Of a DNA stretch of 64,000 nt, positions 45,656 to 56,016 are shown piece by piece (position 1 is the first letter of the stretch; every line of letters begins with the position of its first letter). Source of the DNA: Stachybotrys elegans (taxonomy: Eukaryota; Ascomycota; Sordariomycetes; Hypocreales; Stachybotryaceae); the NCBI GenBank assembly GCA_020746835.1, contig JAGPNK010000013.1, positions 682,001 to 746,000 of the forward strand, in the 5' to 3' direction. The position numbers were made by a program, and so were the translations under genes. The notes beneath the pieces are model-generated. The model had not been told where the DNA came from. It saw only the letters and a program-made list of their open reading frames with translations, and did not search any database.

Positions 45656-45770
45656 ATGTGGGATTTCCCGTTCGTGTGCCCCAATGGGATACAGACCAGT
45701 GACTTCGAGGAGGCCCCCTCTGACGATAAAGACAATATCAGATCAATAGATAACAATTGGTTAGAAAATA
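45656..45770 (+). repeat. Dispersed repeat R1, copy B
   Basis: Its first 57 bases (45656-45712) are identical to copy C at 47036-47092. The rest matches copies A and D (GATAAAGACAATATC, then TTAGAAAATAC). It overlaps the 3' end of the GIY-YIG-like gene. Confidence 0.85.
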
Positions 45771-47014
45771 CACTCGTCGAAGTGCCTTGATCTCCGAGAA
45801 AATCCGCTCCTCCTCATGGCTGAGAGGCAGCAGCGGGCCCGGCGAGTCAAAAGTTTCTGGCTGTTCATGATGCTCGTTCTTGCCAGTGGCTGGATCTAGT
45901 TGATCATGTTGCTGCTCTGCTTGTTGTTTCTTCGCCCAGGTCTCATCCCAAGCCCCAATAACCTTATAGCAGTGCCTTGCCAACCAAATGCGAATATTAC
46001 TATCCAGCGTATTGGTAGCTGTTGCTCCTTTGGATCGTTTCTGTGCACGGAATGAAACCCACTTGGCAATTTGCGGGTCGGACGAGGATGAGACTTGCCC
46101 TACCTGCTGAAGCTTCTGTACCTCAGACATGATGCGCCCCTGGAGCAATGGTGAGATGATGTTTAACCCCATGCCTGGACGACGATCTGCTTCTGGGGAC
46201 AAACAGCCATGATGTGTCTGAAATGCTCTGCAGAAGAGCGCTTCTAATAGGTTGAACTGAAGACTCAACCAGTCATCCCATATGGAATCTGGTGGCGCGG
46301 ACCATAGAAGCGAGAAGTTCGCAGTCCTGTGGCCATTGCCTAGCCATATGATGAAATAATGCAGCGTGCTATAGCTGCTTCGTAAAATCTCTTGCGTGTG
46401 CCCTCGAAGTATCCGTCGACATAATGTCTTCGACTGCCCAACATACAGCCGAAGATAATCACTCTTGCGATCATCGGTGATGGCACTCATGTACCCTCCG
46501 AACCGAGGCCACCGGTGAGTTTGCTGTGCTGAAACCTCGAGAAGTACTTCAGGAGTGATGCGCTGTCCTTCCAGTAGGCGAATTTCCGGCCTGATCATTT
46601 CAACCAAACCAGCAGCGACCTGCTGGACGCCCCCATGAGAGGCGATAGTGGCTGCGTAATCGAAAGACTCTAAACCAGGGAGCTCTTGGCGAACAACATT
46701 GTCGAGCATCGATATACATTCGGTCATCAGTCCAGGGAAAATCACTTCCGGGAAGGGGAGATGTTTCTATTGAGCCTCATTAGAAACAGAAGAGGAAGTT
46801 TGGTGGAATGCAGTCTTACGTTGCGGATGTCGTCGTCGAGAAGACACCACTCAGTATCATCATGCTGGGGCGATGGTAGTGTTAAGCAAATTTCCTCTTC
46901 TTCTCGTTGTCTAGCAGAAGGAGGTGGTTGTGAAACACCTTGTCGTGGTTGTGAAACACCTTGTCGTGGCTGTGACGCATCTTGTGGCGGCTGCTGGTAG
47001 CCTTCGGCCCTCAC
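45738..47014 (-). CDS. GIY-YIG-like nuclease domain protein, repeat-flanked, 5' end unresolved
   Basis: Exon 2 (46766-45738) and the preceding exon (to 46820) join in phase over a GT-AG intron to give DDIRN then KHLPFPEVIFPGL. The central part fits the GIY-YIG endonuclease fold: FGGYMSAITDD (GIY strand), YLRLYVGQS (YIG strand), LCRRILRGH with the expected Arg and His, and LLEALFCRAF holding the likely metal-binding Glu. The first exon encodes a Gln/Pro/Ser repeat (SQPRQGVSQPRQGVSQ). The C-terminal 90 residues are charged (KKQQAEQQHDQ). I find no ATG: the frame opens with GTG at 47014 and stays open through the upstream direct repeat to about 47098, so a further 5' exon is likely. Identical 57-bp repeats lie on both sides. 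The function is inferred from motifs only. Confidence 0.65.
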
Positions 47015-47035
47015 TCGTCCCAGTGAGGGTCTGTA

Positions 47036-47092
47036 ATGTGGGATTTCCCGTTCGTGTGCCCCAATGGGATACAGACCAGTGACTTCGAGGAG
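47036..47092 (+). repeat. Dispersed repeat R1, copy C (57 bp)
   Basis: Exact copy of 45656-45712, same orientation, ending at GACTTCGAGGAG. The two copies bracket the GIY-YIG-like gene. Confidence 0.9.
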
Positions 47093-47461
47093 CTGATGTC
47101 AAAGTTTTCCAGCCACCGCAATTGGCCGGAAGCTTCCGTCGCGATGCCGCCGTGGCGTCAGGCGCCTAAACATACGAGAAGGCTTCTGCCTGGTGACTCG
47201 ATCAGAGCTGCTGCCTTTCTGCATTAGCACACACAATGCACAGAGATGGCTTCCGCCACAGGGTCCATACGTACAATGTGGCTTCGGCGAGTGATGCTGT
47301 TGGGCCTGGATGAGGCTTTGGCGAGTGAGGCAGTCGGGTCTGCGCGAGACGGCTTGTTCCGGGGGGCTTGATTGAGACGATGATGCGATATCAAGGTTTT
47401 CGATGACTGCAAAATGGCTTCCGGTGACTCGATCTGCCGATGGCTTTGGCGGGTGACTGGA
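47093..47461. other. Degenerate repeated tract behind the GIY-YIG-like gene
   Basis: Contains several variants of GGCTTTGGCGAGTGA and GGTGACTCGATC (47189-47460). It may be an eroded coding repeat, since minus-strand frames read serine/lysine-rich repeats, but no intact gene is visible. Confidence 0.45.
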
Positions 47462-47605
47462 TCAAAGTTGCTGCTGCCTTCGCGAGAAAACTTTGTCGAG
47501 AGTCGTCGGGTTTCCTGCTAATCTGTTGGGGCAACGAGGACAGAACTTGCGTAGTTGGCCTACCCGACCACAGCCCGTGCAAACGTGTGCCTCTGGGTTG
47601 AACAT
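47462..47605 (-). CDS. Zinc-ribbon mini-ORF, possibly a 5' exon of the GIY-YIG-like gene
   Basis: An ATG at 47605 opens 47 codons with CTGCGRVGQLRKFCPRCP: two CxxC pairs nine residues apart (Cys 9/12 and 22/25), a classical zinc ribbon, then a basic tail RRQQQ before TGA. It lies on the same strand and about 450 bases upstream of the GIY-YIG-like exon. It could be its first exon, a separate small gene, or the remains of a transposon protein. No single GT-AG junction to the next exon stands out. I know no named family for it. Confidence 0.45.
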   Translation of the reverse strand: MFNPEAHVCTGCGRVGQLRKFCPRCPNRLAGNPTTLDKVFSRRQQQL

Positions 47606-48246
47606 TGTCTTAGGTCTTGAAGGCCTTGGCCTTAGGCGTGAGTACCTATAAATCGGGTTGAAGAAACTGTTGACCTTAATCAGAGACCTAGAAGCGTGAA
47701 GCAGGAAAATGAGAGCGCGTTTTGTTTTAGCACTCTGCAGTTACGTAAGAAAGCAAACCGGGTACAATAATTAGTACTTAGGTACTCCGTACATTGATGC
47801 ATTATCATGTATATGGCCACGTCATATACCTTATCGATTCCGATAAGTCATACCCTTATATAAGCATCCTTATCACATTCCCATGCCATGACACCAACTT
47901 GTAAATGATCTGATTATCCCGCTTGTGAAGCGATGCAAGAATCACCGCCATAAGCGAGTATGTCAGAGGCAGAACTTGGGGTCGAAGTGAGCAGCGTAGT
48001 ACTAGGTCCTACTCTACATATGCTCGAATTGCACAATCCCGCTGATCAGAAGCTTCAAAGGTTAACACCAAGAGGGTTGCAATGCGGGTAATTCCAAATT
48101 CCTTGAAAGGTCTGGTATCTATGCTCCGAGCCCAATCCTGCTCCTGCAATGCCAGTCTCATCATGACCAGTCACCAAACTCCTTGATGTCGATTACATAA
48201 AATACACAAATCACCAGGGGTCTCTGTCGAGGCCGTGATGGGTCGT
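47606..48246. other. Intergenic, AT-rich
   Basis: Nothing gene-like. AT-rich with GGTACTCCGTAC and ACCTTATC motifs around 47770-47880. Confidence 0.5.
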
Positions 48247-48711
48247 TTACTTGGAGGTGGTAAAGTCGATTTCATTGGCCGGGTTAAAGCCGCCGTCGGC
48301 AGCCTTTTCGCACGTGCAGGCATCTGCAGCCAGAGTGTCAGCGAAAGTAGGGCAATGGGGGGGCTGAGGCATTAATGTAGCCTAGAGATAACTGTTGACT
48401 GACCTGCAGGACGGGCGCCGCACTGGCAGGTTGAGCCGGAGACGGTAGCATTCTCAGTGGCAGCCCGGTCGCAGGTGCACTCGCCGGCCGGACGAGCACG
48501 GCACGAGCATCGTGGGCCCGTCACGTCGTTTTCGGCCGTGGCCTTGGAGCACGTGCAGTGGAGGGCCGATTGCTTGCCGCATGAGCAGGTAGCTTGCTTG
48601 GCTATGGGTGGTCAGCTATTGTGTCGATACGTAAAGTGGGTGCTGGAGCTTACCACAGGCGCACTCGGCGTTGCCCTTGGCGCAGCAGGTAGAAGCCTTG
48701 GTGACGGTCAT
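48247..48711 (-). CDS. CxC-rich metallothionein-like protein
   Basis: Three exons, 48711-48654, 48601-48404 and 48323-48247, give 110 residues. Sixteen cysteines occur, nearly all as CxC pairs (ECAC, TCSC, HCTC, RCSC, ECTC, TCQC, ACTC), after an initial CC. The spacing of CxC pairs is regular, about 10-17 residues, and the pairs are separated by Ala/Thr/Glu-rich stretches. The C-terminal 20 residues (GGFNPANEIDFTTSK) have none. This matches a fungal family of small Cys-rich proteins that I know only by its domain-of-unknown-function status. Metal (Cu/Zn) binding is inferred from composition. It has no signal peptide, so it should be cytosolic. Both introns are GT-AG in phase. A TATAAGA sits about 120 bases upstream. 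Confidence 0.85.
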
Positions 48712-48830
48712 TGTGACGTGAGGATGTAGTGATTGGAGGGGCGATTGATGTTGCGCGTTTCGAGAATGGATAACGAGGATGGGCTGTGAGATGATGTTGA
48801 TGCTGATGTTGCAAGTTGGAATGACGGCAT

Positions 48831-48837
48831 TCTTATA
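48831..48837 (-). promoter_or_regulatory. TATA-like element of the CxC-rich gene
   Basis: TATAAGA on the minus strand, about 120 bases before the ATG at 48711. Confidence 0.35.
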
Positions 48838-50654
48838 CATGGTGAAGCCGCTGGTTAAAGGTTTCGTCACTGAGCCAGAGGCACCGTTTAGTGGGCTTCA
48901 GGCGCTGGTCGCGGGCAACGGCGATGTGTAGCGCAGCTGACTGACCAATCAGCACGCCGCTATTTCCAAGCATTACCTACGAGTGGCGTGTGAGGCAGGG
49001 GCGGTCAGTCGAGAGCAATCTAGAAGCAGCTGATTCTTCACGATAAAGAAGTGCTCCAACTGGCGATTGAACTAGGGGCCCAAAAGAAAATACATAACCA
49101 TCGATACTCCCGTGGTGTTCTGGTGTTGGTGTGGCACATCCATTATGCGAGACCGGCAGTGTGTTGCGCGTACTACCTCTAACCTACTAATGTATGTAGG
49201 TACTCTGAGGTACTTTGCTTTGGGTGCGCCCACCGCGTTTCTGCATGTACCCACAAAACATGACCATCTCTTTCCTTTTCGCACTCGAGCTATCACAACC
49301 CAGGCAGGCGCCTACCTCCTACCTAGTACGGATGCATGAGGAATGCGGAATGCTCCATCTTCCCTTCATTCATCATCCATCCCACCCACGCCCGATCCCT
49401 TGGATATATTTATCCAGACTATAGGCAGTGGCACACGGCATCGACATCGACCAGTGCCCATCAATGCTCTACGTCACGGAAGGTTGGTTCCGCCCGAAGC
49501 GGACCACGCAAAGAGGAGAACTCCCGCTCCAGGCTCAGCAGACCCATGCCACCAACCCAGAGAGACCCAGCGCAAGACCCAGACTGCTCGACGCGGATGT
49601 TGACTGCATACTGCATCGGCTTCATCGACGAATGGGCTTGGCAGACCGCCGGGCGTACGGCACGCGCCCAAACGAGCTGTAGGCCCGACTGCCCCGATTC
49701 ACCTTGTCGCGACGCTCTGGCTGTGCATTATCGACACTTGGGGTAGCATTGCTGGTCGCGGACGGCTGCAATGTAACACGAATCCACGACTGTGTCTGTT
49801 TTACCACGGTTAGACCACTGCAATCCACGCAAACATGCATGCAGAACCGGTATCTGGCCAATGCGATGTAACGGAACAGTTTCCAGCGTTCGGCCTTTGT
49901 TGTCGTTTCGAGTGTCCATCCTGGGTCACACGCAGATCCGCCACATCCTGGTACCCTTCCACCCAACACAGACAGCCGCATATCTCTGCCGAGTCCTCGC
50001 GTTCTCGATAGTTTCGCGATGCTAGCAGCATGGGATCTCAGCTGCCATCTATTACCCCAGGTGAGGAGATGGTGGCTGCGTGAAATCTCCTAACAAACCC
50101 CGCAAACAAACAAGAGATGAAGCGGACCCTAGGTGTCTAGAGTATCCGCCTCCACACGCACGCACAGACCAGAGACACGCAAGACGGGGGCCATGACTCC
50201 TTGGCTCCATTCAATGGGGGCCCCAGGGAGGCTTCCTCCAAATTTTTTGATCCAATCACGTCCTCGGCGCGGCCACCAAGCTCCCCTCATGACGGCTCTC
50301 CAGCTTTTATCCCACCTTGGATACAAGCCGACTGCGTTGCCGAACAGACAGCCGCACACCCTCTTGGCTGCGCCCTCCTTGCCTCCATGCCCTTAAGGAA
50401 CCGATCTTAACGGCTGTGGGCGTGCTTCGGGCCAGGTCTGGCCCATGTCCTTATTACCCCGCCGCCCACATAGTAGCAGGCCGGCTAGGTATCCTTGGCG
50501 ACATGGCATGCCTGGCCCTGGCTAAGATTTTATCACATTCTCCAGAGTCCGGCTCGCCAGCCCCTTATCCATCATTGGCCCGGTCTTGGTGTCGACGAGC
50601 CTGTCTCATTTTTCTGGTCCCTTGATGCAGAACCACCTTCCGCCGTTCCTCCGG

Positions 50655-50662
50655 TATAAATA
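50655..50662 (+). promoter_or_regulatory. TATA box of the permease gene
   Basis: TATAAATA 75 bases before the ATG at 50737. Confidence 0.55.
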
Positions 50663-50736
50663 TCTCACGCGTCTCACTTGACCAGTCGCCTGCTTCTCCG
50701 GCGCATGTGTCTGTCTCACCTCGCTACACCTTCGTC

Positions 50737-52355
50737 ATGGAAAACGGCAAAACCGAATATACCCACGGCGAGAATGTGGTGGAATCGGTCGCAGCCAAGG
50801 GCCAAGCTGCCACGGACAGGTTTGTTGAGGCTCCCGCCCTGACCAAGTCGCGTTCACTCTGAGATACTAACCTTTGACGCAGCCGTGGACAGGCACTCGT
50901 AACGTTCGACCCCGTTGCTGAGAGCAAGCTCCGCACCAAGATTGATCTCTTCATCATCCCGACGGTGGCCCTTCTCTACCTCTTCTGCTTCATTGACCGA
51001 GCCAATATTGGTGAGTAAACCCACCCCGCTAGCAAGACGGTGGTTCCAACCGAGTCTTGACAGGAAATGCGAGGATCGCCGGCCTCGAGGCCGACCTTGG
51101 CATGTCGGGCTACGACTACAACGCCGTCATCTCCATCTTCTACATCTCCTATATCCTTTTCGAGATCCCCTCCAACCTCGTCTGCAAGTGGATGGGCCCT
51201 GGTTGGTTCCTGCCTCTGACCACGGTTCTCTTTGGCGCCATCTCTCTCGCCACTGCCTACGTCAACAACTTCCAGCAGGCTGCTGGAGTGCGCTTCGCCC
51301 TGGGCGTCTTCGAGGCTGGCATGCTGCCTGGTGTTGCCTATTACCTCTCGCGATGGTACTGCCGCGCCGAGTTGGCCTTCCGACTGGCCTTGTACCTGGT
51401 CATGGCGCCTCTCGCTGGTGCCTTTGGCGGTCTGCTCGCCTCGGCTATCCTGACCCTCGACAACTTCGCAGGCCTGCACAGCTGGCGCATGATATTTGCC
51501 ATCGAAGGCATCATCACCATCTGCCTCGGCGCCATTGGCTTCCTTACCCTGACAGATCGCCCCGAAACGGCCAAGTGGCTGACGGCTGAGGAGAGGGAGC
51601 TGTGCATCGCTCGTGTCAAGGCCGAGCGTGTTGGCACCACCGAGTACCTCGACAAGATTGACATGTCCAAGTTCAAGCGTGGAATCTTTAACCCCGTCAC
51701 CCTCAGCACCGCCCTCGTCTTCCTGCTCAACAACATCACCGTCCAGGGCCTTGCCTTTTTCCTGCCCACCATTGTGCGCACCATCTACCCCGACTTTACC
51801 ACGGTCCAGCAGCAGCTGCGCACCGTCCCCCCCTGGGCTCTCGGCGCCTTCTTCACCTTGCTTTTCCCTCTGATTAGCTGGCGCCTCGACAAGCGACAGA
51901 TCCTCATGGCGCTGTCGGCGCCCATGGTCATTGTCGGCTATGCCATGTTCCTCGGCTCTTCCGACCAGATTGTCCGCTATGCCGCCATGTTCCTCGTCGC
52001 CTCGTCGTGCATGGCCCTTGGTCCCCTCACCAACGCCCAGGTGTCGGCCAACGTGGTTAGCGACACGGCCCGCAGCGGAGCCATCGGCACCAACGTCATG
52101 TTCGGCAACATTGGAGGTCTGGTGGCGGCGTGGTCCTTCACCCCCAATGACGGCCCCAACTTCCCCATCGGTAACGGCCTCAACTTGGGGGGTGCGGCTG
52201 TCATCTTCATCGTGACGACGACGATGCTGTGGTGGATGAAGCGAGACAACGCCAAGAGGGATGCCAGGGATCCCGACGCCGAGCTTGCTGGTCTCACGGA
52301 CAAGCAGATTGAGGATCTGGATTGGAAGCACCCTGGTTTCCGATGGAACCCTTGA
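50737..52355 (+). CDS. MFS transporter, anion:cation symporter (Dal5/allantoate permease-like) family
   Basis: Proton-coupled uptake of an organic anion across the plasma membrane; candidate substrates include allantoate, nicotinate and pantothenate. Exons 50737-50819, 50883-51010 and 51064-52355 give 500 residues. Residues 1-45 are a hydrophilic cytosolic tail. The first-helix block LLYLFCFIDRANIGNARIAGL forms across the second intron. ISYILFEIPSNLV, LGVFEAGMLPGVAYYLSRWY and SWRMIFAIEG follow, all family signatures, and about 12 hydrophobic segments are present. It ends WKHPGFRWNP, a typical C-terminus of the group. A TATA box lies 75 bases upstream. Its 3' end converges on the amine oxidase gene. 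It belongs to the same family as 1372-3040, but the two are clearly different in sequence. Confidence 0.93.
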
Positions 52356-52523
52356 GCCGTGTACGGAACATGTTGAGACAGATTTGGATGGAATCAAGGC
52401 ATCAATGATATCTCGACTAGTGATAATAGTATGTAAGCGAGCACGCTATTGCTCTTAATGTTCAACACACGCGAAATATATACCCAAAGTCAAAACCAGT
52501 TATGAATCTCATGACAGCTCATT

Positions 52524-54771
52524 TCATTTCGCACTGCCACAGCATCCGTTCCCATTCGTCTCACTCGTGCCATTTGCAAAGGCAAGCTTGCTCATCTTGT
52601 CGGTGGCATCATAGACTCCCTCGGACTTGCCGGCAACCTGGCTCGGGGTGATGGCGTAGCTGGGGGGCACGTCGAGGACGGGGTTGTTGCGGAAGAAGTT
52701 GCGAGGGCGGAGCAGGAGGGTGATGGGCTCGGCAGGCATGACGGGGAAGTCCTCGGGGGCCGGGATGTGGGTGAGGCCAAAGGTGTGCCAGAGGACGATG
52801 TCGGTGTTGGCGGTGGACTCGGAGCCGTCGCCTATCCACTCGGGCAGGCCGCGCGAGGGCTCTCCCGACGTCTGCGGCACATGGCGACCGGCAGGCCAGA
52901 GCTCATCGTCCTTGTCTATCGGGGGCCAGGTTAGTTAGGTCAGAGAAGGGGGGCAATGTCGGTAGGAAGAACATACACTTTGTGACGTGGACGGCGTGAC
53001 GGGCAAAGCCGGCGCGCTTCCAGACCAGGCTGCCCTCCTTGGGGAGCAGGCCGGGGACCTCACGGCTGACGAGCTTGTAGGAGGCGGGCTTCTTGCTGTA
53101 AGGATGGATGCTGGCCTCGTTGACCATCTCCCAGGTGCGGCTGGTGGCGCCGTTGTAGTCGGTCTTTGCCTTGGCGGCGGTGTCGAGCTTGGTCTTCTTT
53201 GCGTAGAAGGCGTTGCCGTAGAAGTTGGCGGGGCTGCCGACGGGCTCGTCGCTGGGGACGGTGTCGACCATGTTGACGGTGTTGTTGGGCCCGTCAATCA
53301 TGGGGTTGACGCGCAGGCAGAAGAGGTGCTGGTGGTTGTGAGCGTTGACGCCCGGGTAGACGCAGGTGCCCCAGGGCCCGGCGTCCTCGTCGTGGTTGAG
53401 GGCATAGGTGTTGAGGATGCCGGTGAGGCGGATCTCGGGCTGGACGGTGCCGTCCTGGTGGAAGATCCACTGGACGGCGTACTCGTAGTTTGCGGCGGTG
53501 AAGATTTGCTGGACGACGAGGCGGCGGGCGCGGGTGACGATGACGGAGTCGTCGCGGAAGTCGGAGTGCTTGAAGAGGATGCCGGCGTCCTCCTCGTGGA
53601 TGCAGATGGCGTTCTTGATGGTGCGCGTGGTGCCGTCGCGGGCGGGGAAGTCGGCGTCGAGGTAGTGGATGGAGCCCTTGCAGTCGCAGCCGAGGGAGAG
53701 CGAGTTGGTCATGTAGCCGGCGCCGTACTCGCCGAGGTCGAAAGCGTGCTTGCGCTGATGAGGGTGTTCAGGGTTGCCGCTGCTTTGTGTTAGGGGGGGA
53801 AGATGAAGATGAAGATGACGGGGATTGGGGACTTGTCTTACTATGGGACCACCATCTCGGCCAGGGAGAGGCGGTAGAAGATGGGCCGGACGGTGCCCTG
53901 GTCGTTGAAGGAGATGTTGTTGAGGACGATGCCCTCGCGGTAGTTGAAGCCAATGTGGAACTTCCAGTTCTGCCACTCGAGCTCGCGGCCGCGGAGGGAG
54001 AAGGAGACGCCCTCGGGCTGGGTGATGTTGATGGGCTTGAGGTTGGTGCGGTAGCCGCCGGCAGCCTCGACGGCCTTGGGGGTGTAGTCGATGGGTTGGG
54101 CCTTGCTGAGGGGCCTGCGCGTCTTGGGGATGTCGATGGCGACAATGGCCTCCTTGTCGGCGTCGTAGATGGGGCAGAAGTCGAGGGGGTACTGGTACTG
54201 GCAGGTGTCGACGTCCGGGCGGTAGTACATGAGGGCCTGCTGGAGGCGGACCTTGGAGCCGTGGCGCTCGTCGTAGCCGATGGTCCAGGGGTCGCAGTAG
54301 ACCTTGTGCATGTCCTCGGGGGGGATGCCCGAGAGGCGGCACTGCTCGATGACGCCGGGGTCGGTGCGGCAGACGTGCTCTACGGCCTGGAGCTCCTCCA
54401 TGGTGATCTACAAGAGCAGTTAGTATGGTGAAGCAGTGTTGGAGAGAGAGGACGCACGATGGGCTGGACACCGTCCATGAGCTCCCACTTGGTGATGGAG
54501 GGCGTCTTGTCAGTGAGGTCTACGAGGCCGTCGTAGACGCTGCCGCCCTTGACGATGACGACAATGTCGGCGACACGGCGGGGGCGCAGAGACTCGTCGG
54601 AGGGAGAGGCGAGGAAGGCTAGCATGTCGGCCTTGCGCGGCTCGTGGAGCGACACGACGTTGAAGAAGCACTCGCCATGGTGCTTGCGGACGGTGGCGAT
54701 GGCCGAGGCGATCTCTGCGGCCGAGAGGGGGTCAAAGGGATGGGGGAGGAGGGGGGGGATAGAGAGCCCAT
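52524..54771 (-). CDS. Copper amine oxidase with apparent frameshift near the start
   Basis: Oxidises primary amines to aldehydes with release of ammonia and hydrogen peroxide, using copper and topaquinone. Exons 54771-54458, 54407-53842, 53779-52977 and 52915-52524 encode about 691 residues. The topaquinone site is AANYEYAV (Tyr about 392). AFDLGEYGAGYMTNSL precedes it, and the copper ligands are in AHNHQHLF plus a later His in FGLTHIP. The C-terminal GNGCCGSAK is not a clear peroxisome signal. The ATG at 54771 starts MGSLS, but a run of eight C (54751-54758) leaves it one base out of phase with the rest, which reads HPFDPLSAAEIASAIATV. Nine C would restore phase. No in-frame ATG replaces it, so either a sequencing error or a young lesion is present. 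Confidence 0.88.
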
Positions 54772-56016
54772 GGTGGATGGTGGTCTGTAGCAGATGAGGG
54801 TGTACTACGATGGGACATGCGATGGGAGGGCGTCGACTTTTTATATTAGTTGGTGGTTTGTTATAGACTTGTTACCCATTTAGACAAGACAGCCGCGAGC
54901 GTATCGGGGCCGCTAGCTGGTGGGCTGATGGATGGCAGGTTATTCGTAGGCATTGGGTAATTGGCGAGGACAGAGATAAGATGCCCCTCCCCCGCTATCA
55001 AGACGTCGTGGCCCATCGGACTGGGGAGTCCGATGATACTTATCAGCCTCTATGCTTCAGCTGAGGAGGATTGGCGCGCTCTGATTGGGCCTCTTATAAT
55101 TGCCTCTTTGGTCCATGCCATCCATCCATCCTCAACCCATCGATTCCGAGTTCCGTTGGAGGAGTGTATGCGTGGTATTTTGTCTGTTTTTGTTTCTTTT
55201 TGTCTGTTTGCTGCACCGCTTGGCATTGCGGGTTAAATGAAACAGACAAGTTCTAATGTGGGAAGTTGGGTACTTGAGCCGCCACCAAGGCAAAGTAATA
55301 ACGGCACTGTGGTTGGGTGTAGTTGATGGACAGTGAATACGACGGCTGCATGTCATCTGGCCATTTACCGAAAGCCTACCTGTCTGGACAAGTCCAAACG
55401 TCATTTCATGCTCCCATTGGCAGTTGCGTCAGTCAGGTGGTGACAAGGAGAATGGCGGCTGATGAACACGACAAACAAAGGAAACAAAGTGCAAACATTG
55501 TGCTGAATAACAATGTTTGTATCAGACGTAAGAATAAATTTACATGTCCACCAGAGGATACCGAAAATAATACACGTATTGAATGAACACGCCTTCCTTG
55601 ATCCACCATTGACGTCAGTGAGGCTCAGCTCGCGATATCACACTCTGCCAACCCCTTACCGTGAAGGCACTGCTCGCACTCCCATGCTTCACTTGGCCTG
55701 ACAGCTGATTGCTTTCACATTCCTCTCACACAGCAAAACGACTCCACCCATTGACTGCAGAATAAAAATAAAAAAACAATACCTCGCAGCTGCCAGCAGT
55801 GAATAGCCACCAACAATAGCCACCCGAAATGCCATCATTCACCATGGACCACCGCAATCACTTTGCTCTCAGCCCAGCACCTCAATTCATACTATCCAGA
55901 CTCTCATATGCATCACCCTTCCTCCTCCCCTCAAGCTCTCATTCCAAACCTTTCATCTTCGCATCTTCACATCTTCATCACTTACACCAACCCATCCATC
56001 CATACGATATACCACC
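54772..56016. other. Intergenic, divergent promoter region
   Basis: No gene seen. The last 200 bases are C/T-rich with CATC-rich low complexity and lead into the proline-rich gene. An overlapping frame at 55829-56809 is a low-complexity shadow. Confidence 0.55.
54837..54845 (-). promoter_or_regulatory. TATA box of the amine oxidase gene
   Basis: TATAAAAAG on the minus strand, about 70 bases before the ATG at 54771. Confidence 0.5.

Larger units (their letters stand above)
48712..50736. other. Long intergenic region, divergent promoters
   Basis: About 2 kb without a supported gene; frames of 60-136 codons look random. It carries promoters for the CxC-rich gene (left) and the permease (right). 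Confidence 0.55.

Noticed and set aside
50976..52397. 473-codon minus-strand frame opposite the permease
   Set aside because: Antisense shadow of the transporter: hydrophilic Glu/Gly/Asp-rich text with no family.
52987..53793. Plus-strand Val/Gly-rich frames opposite the amine oxidase
   Set aside because: Antisense artefact of codon bias in the amine oxidase exons.
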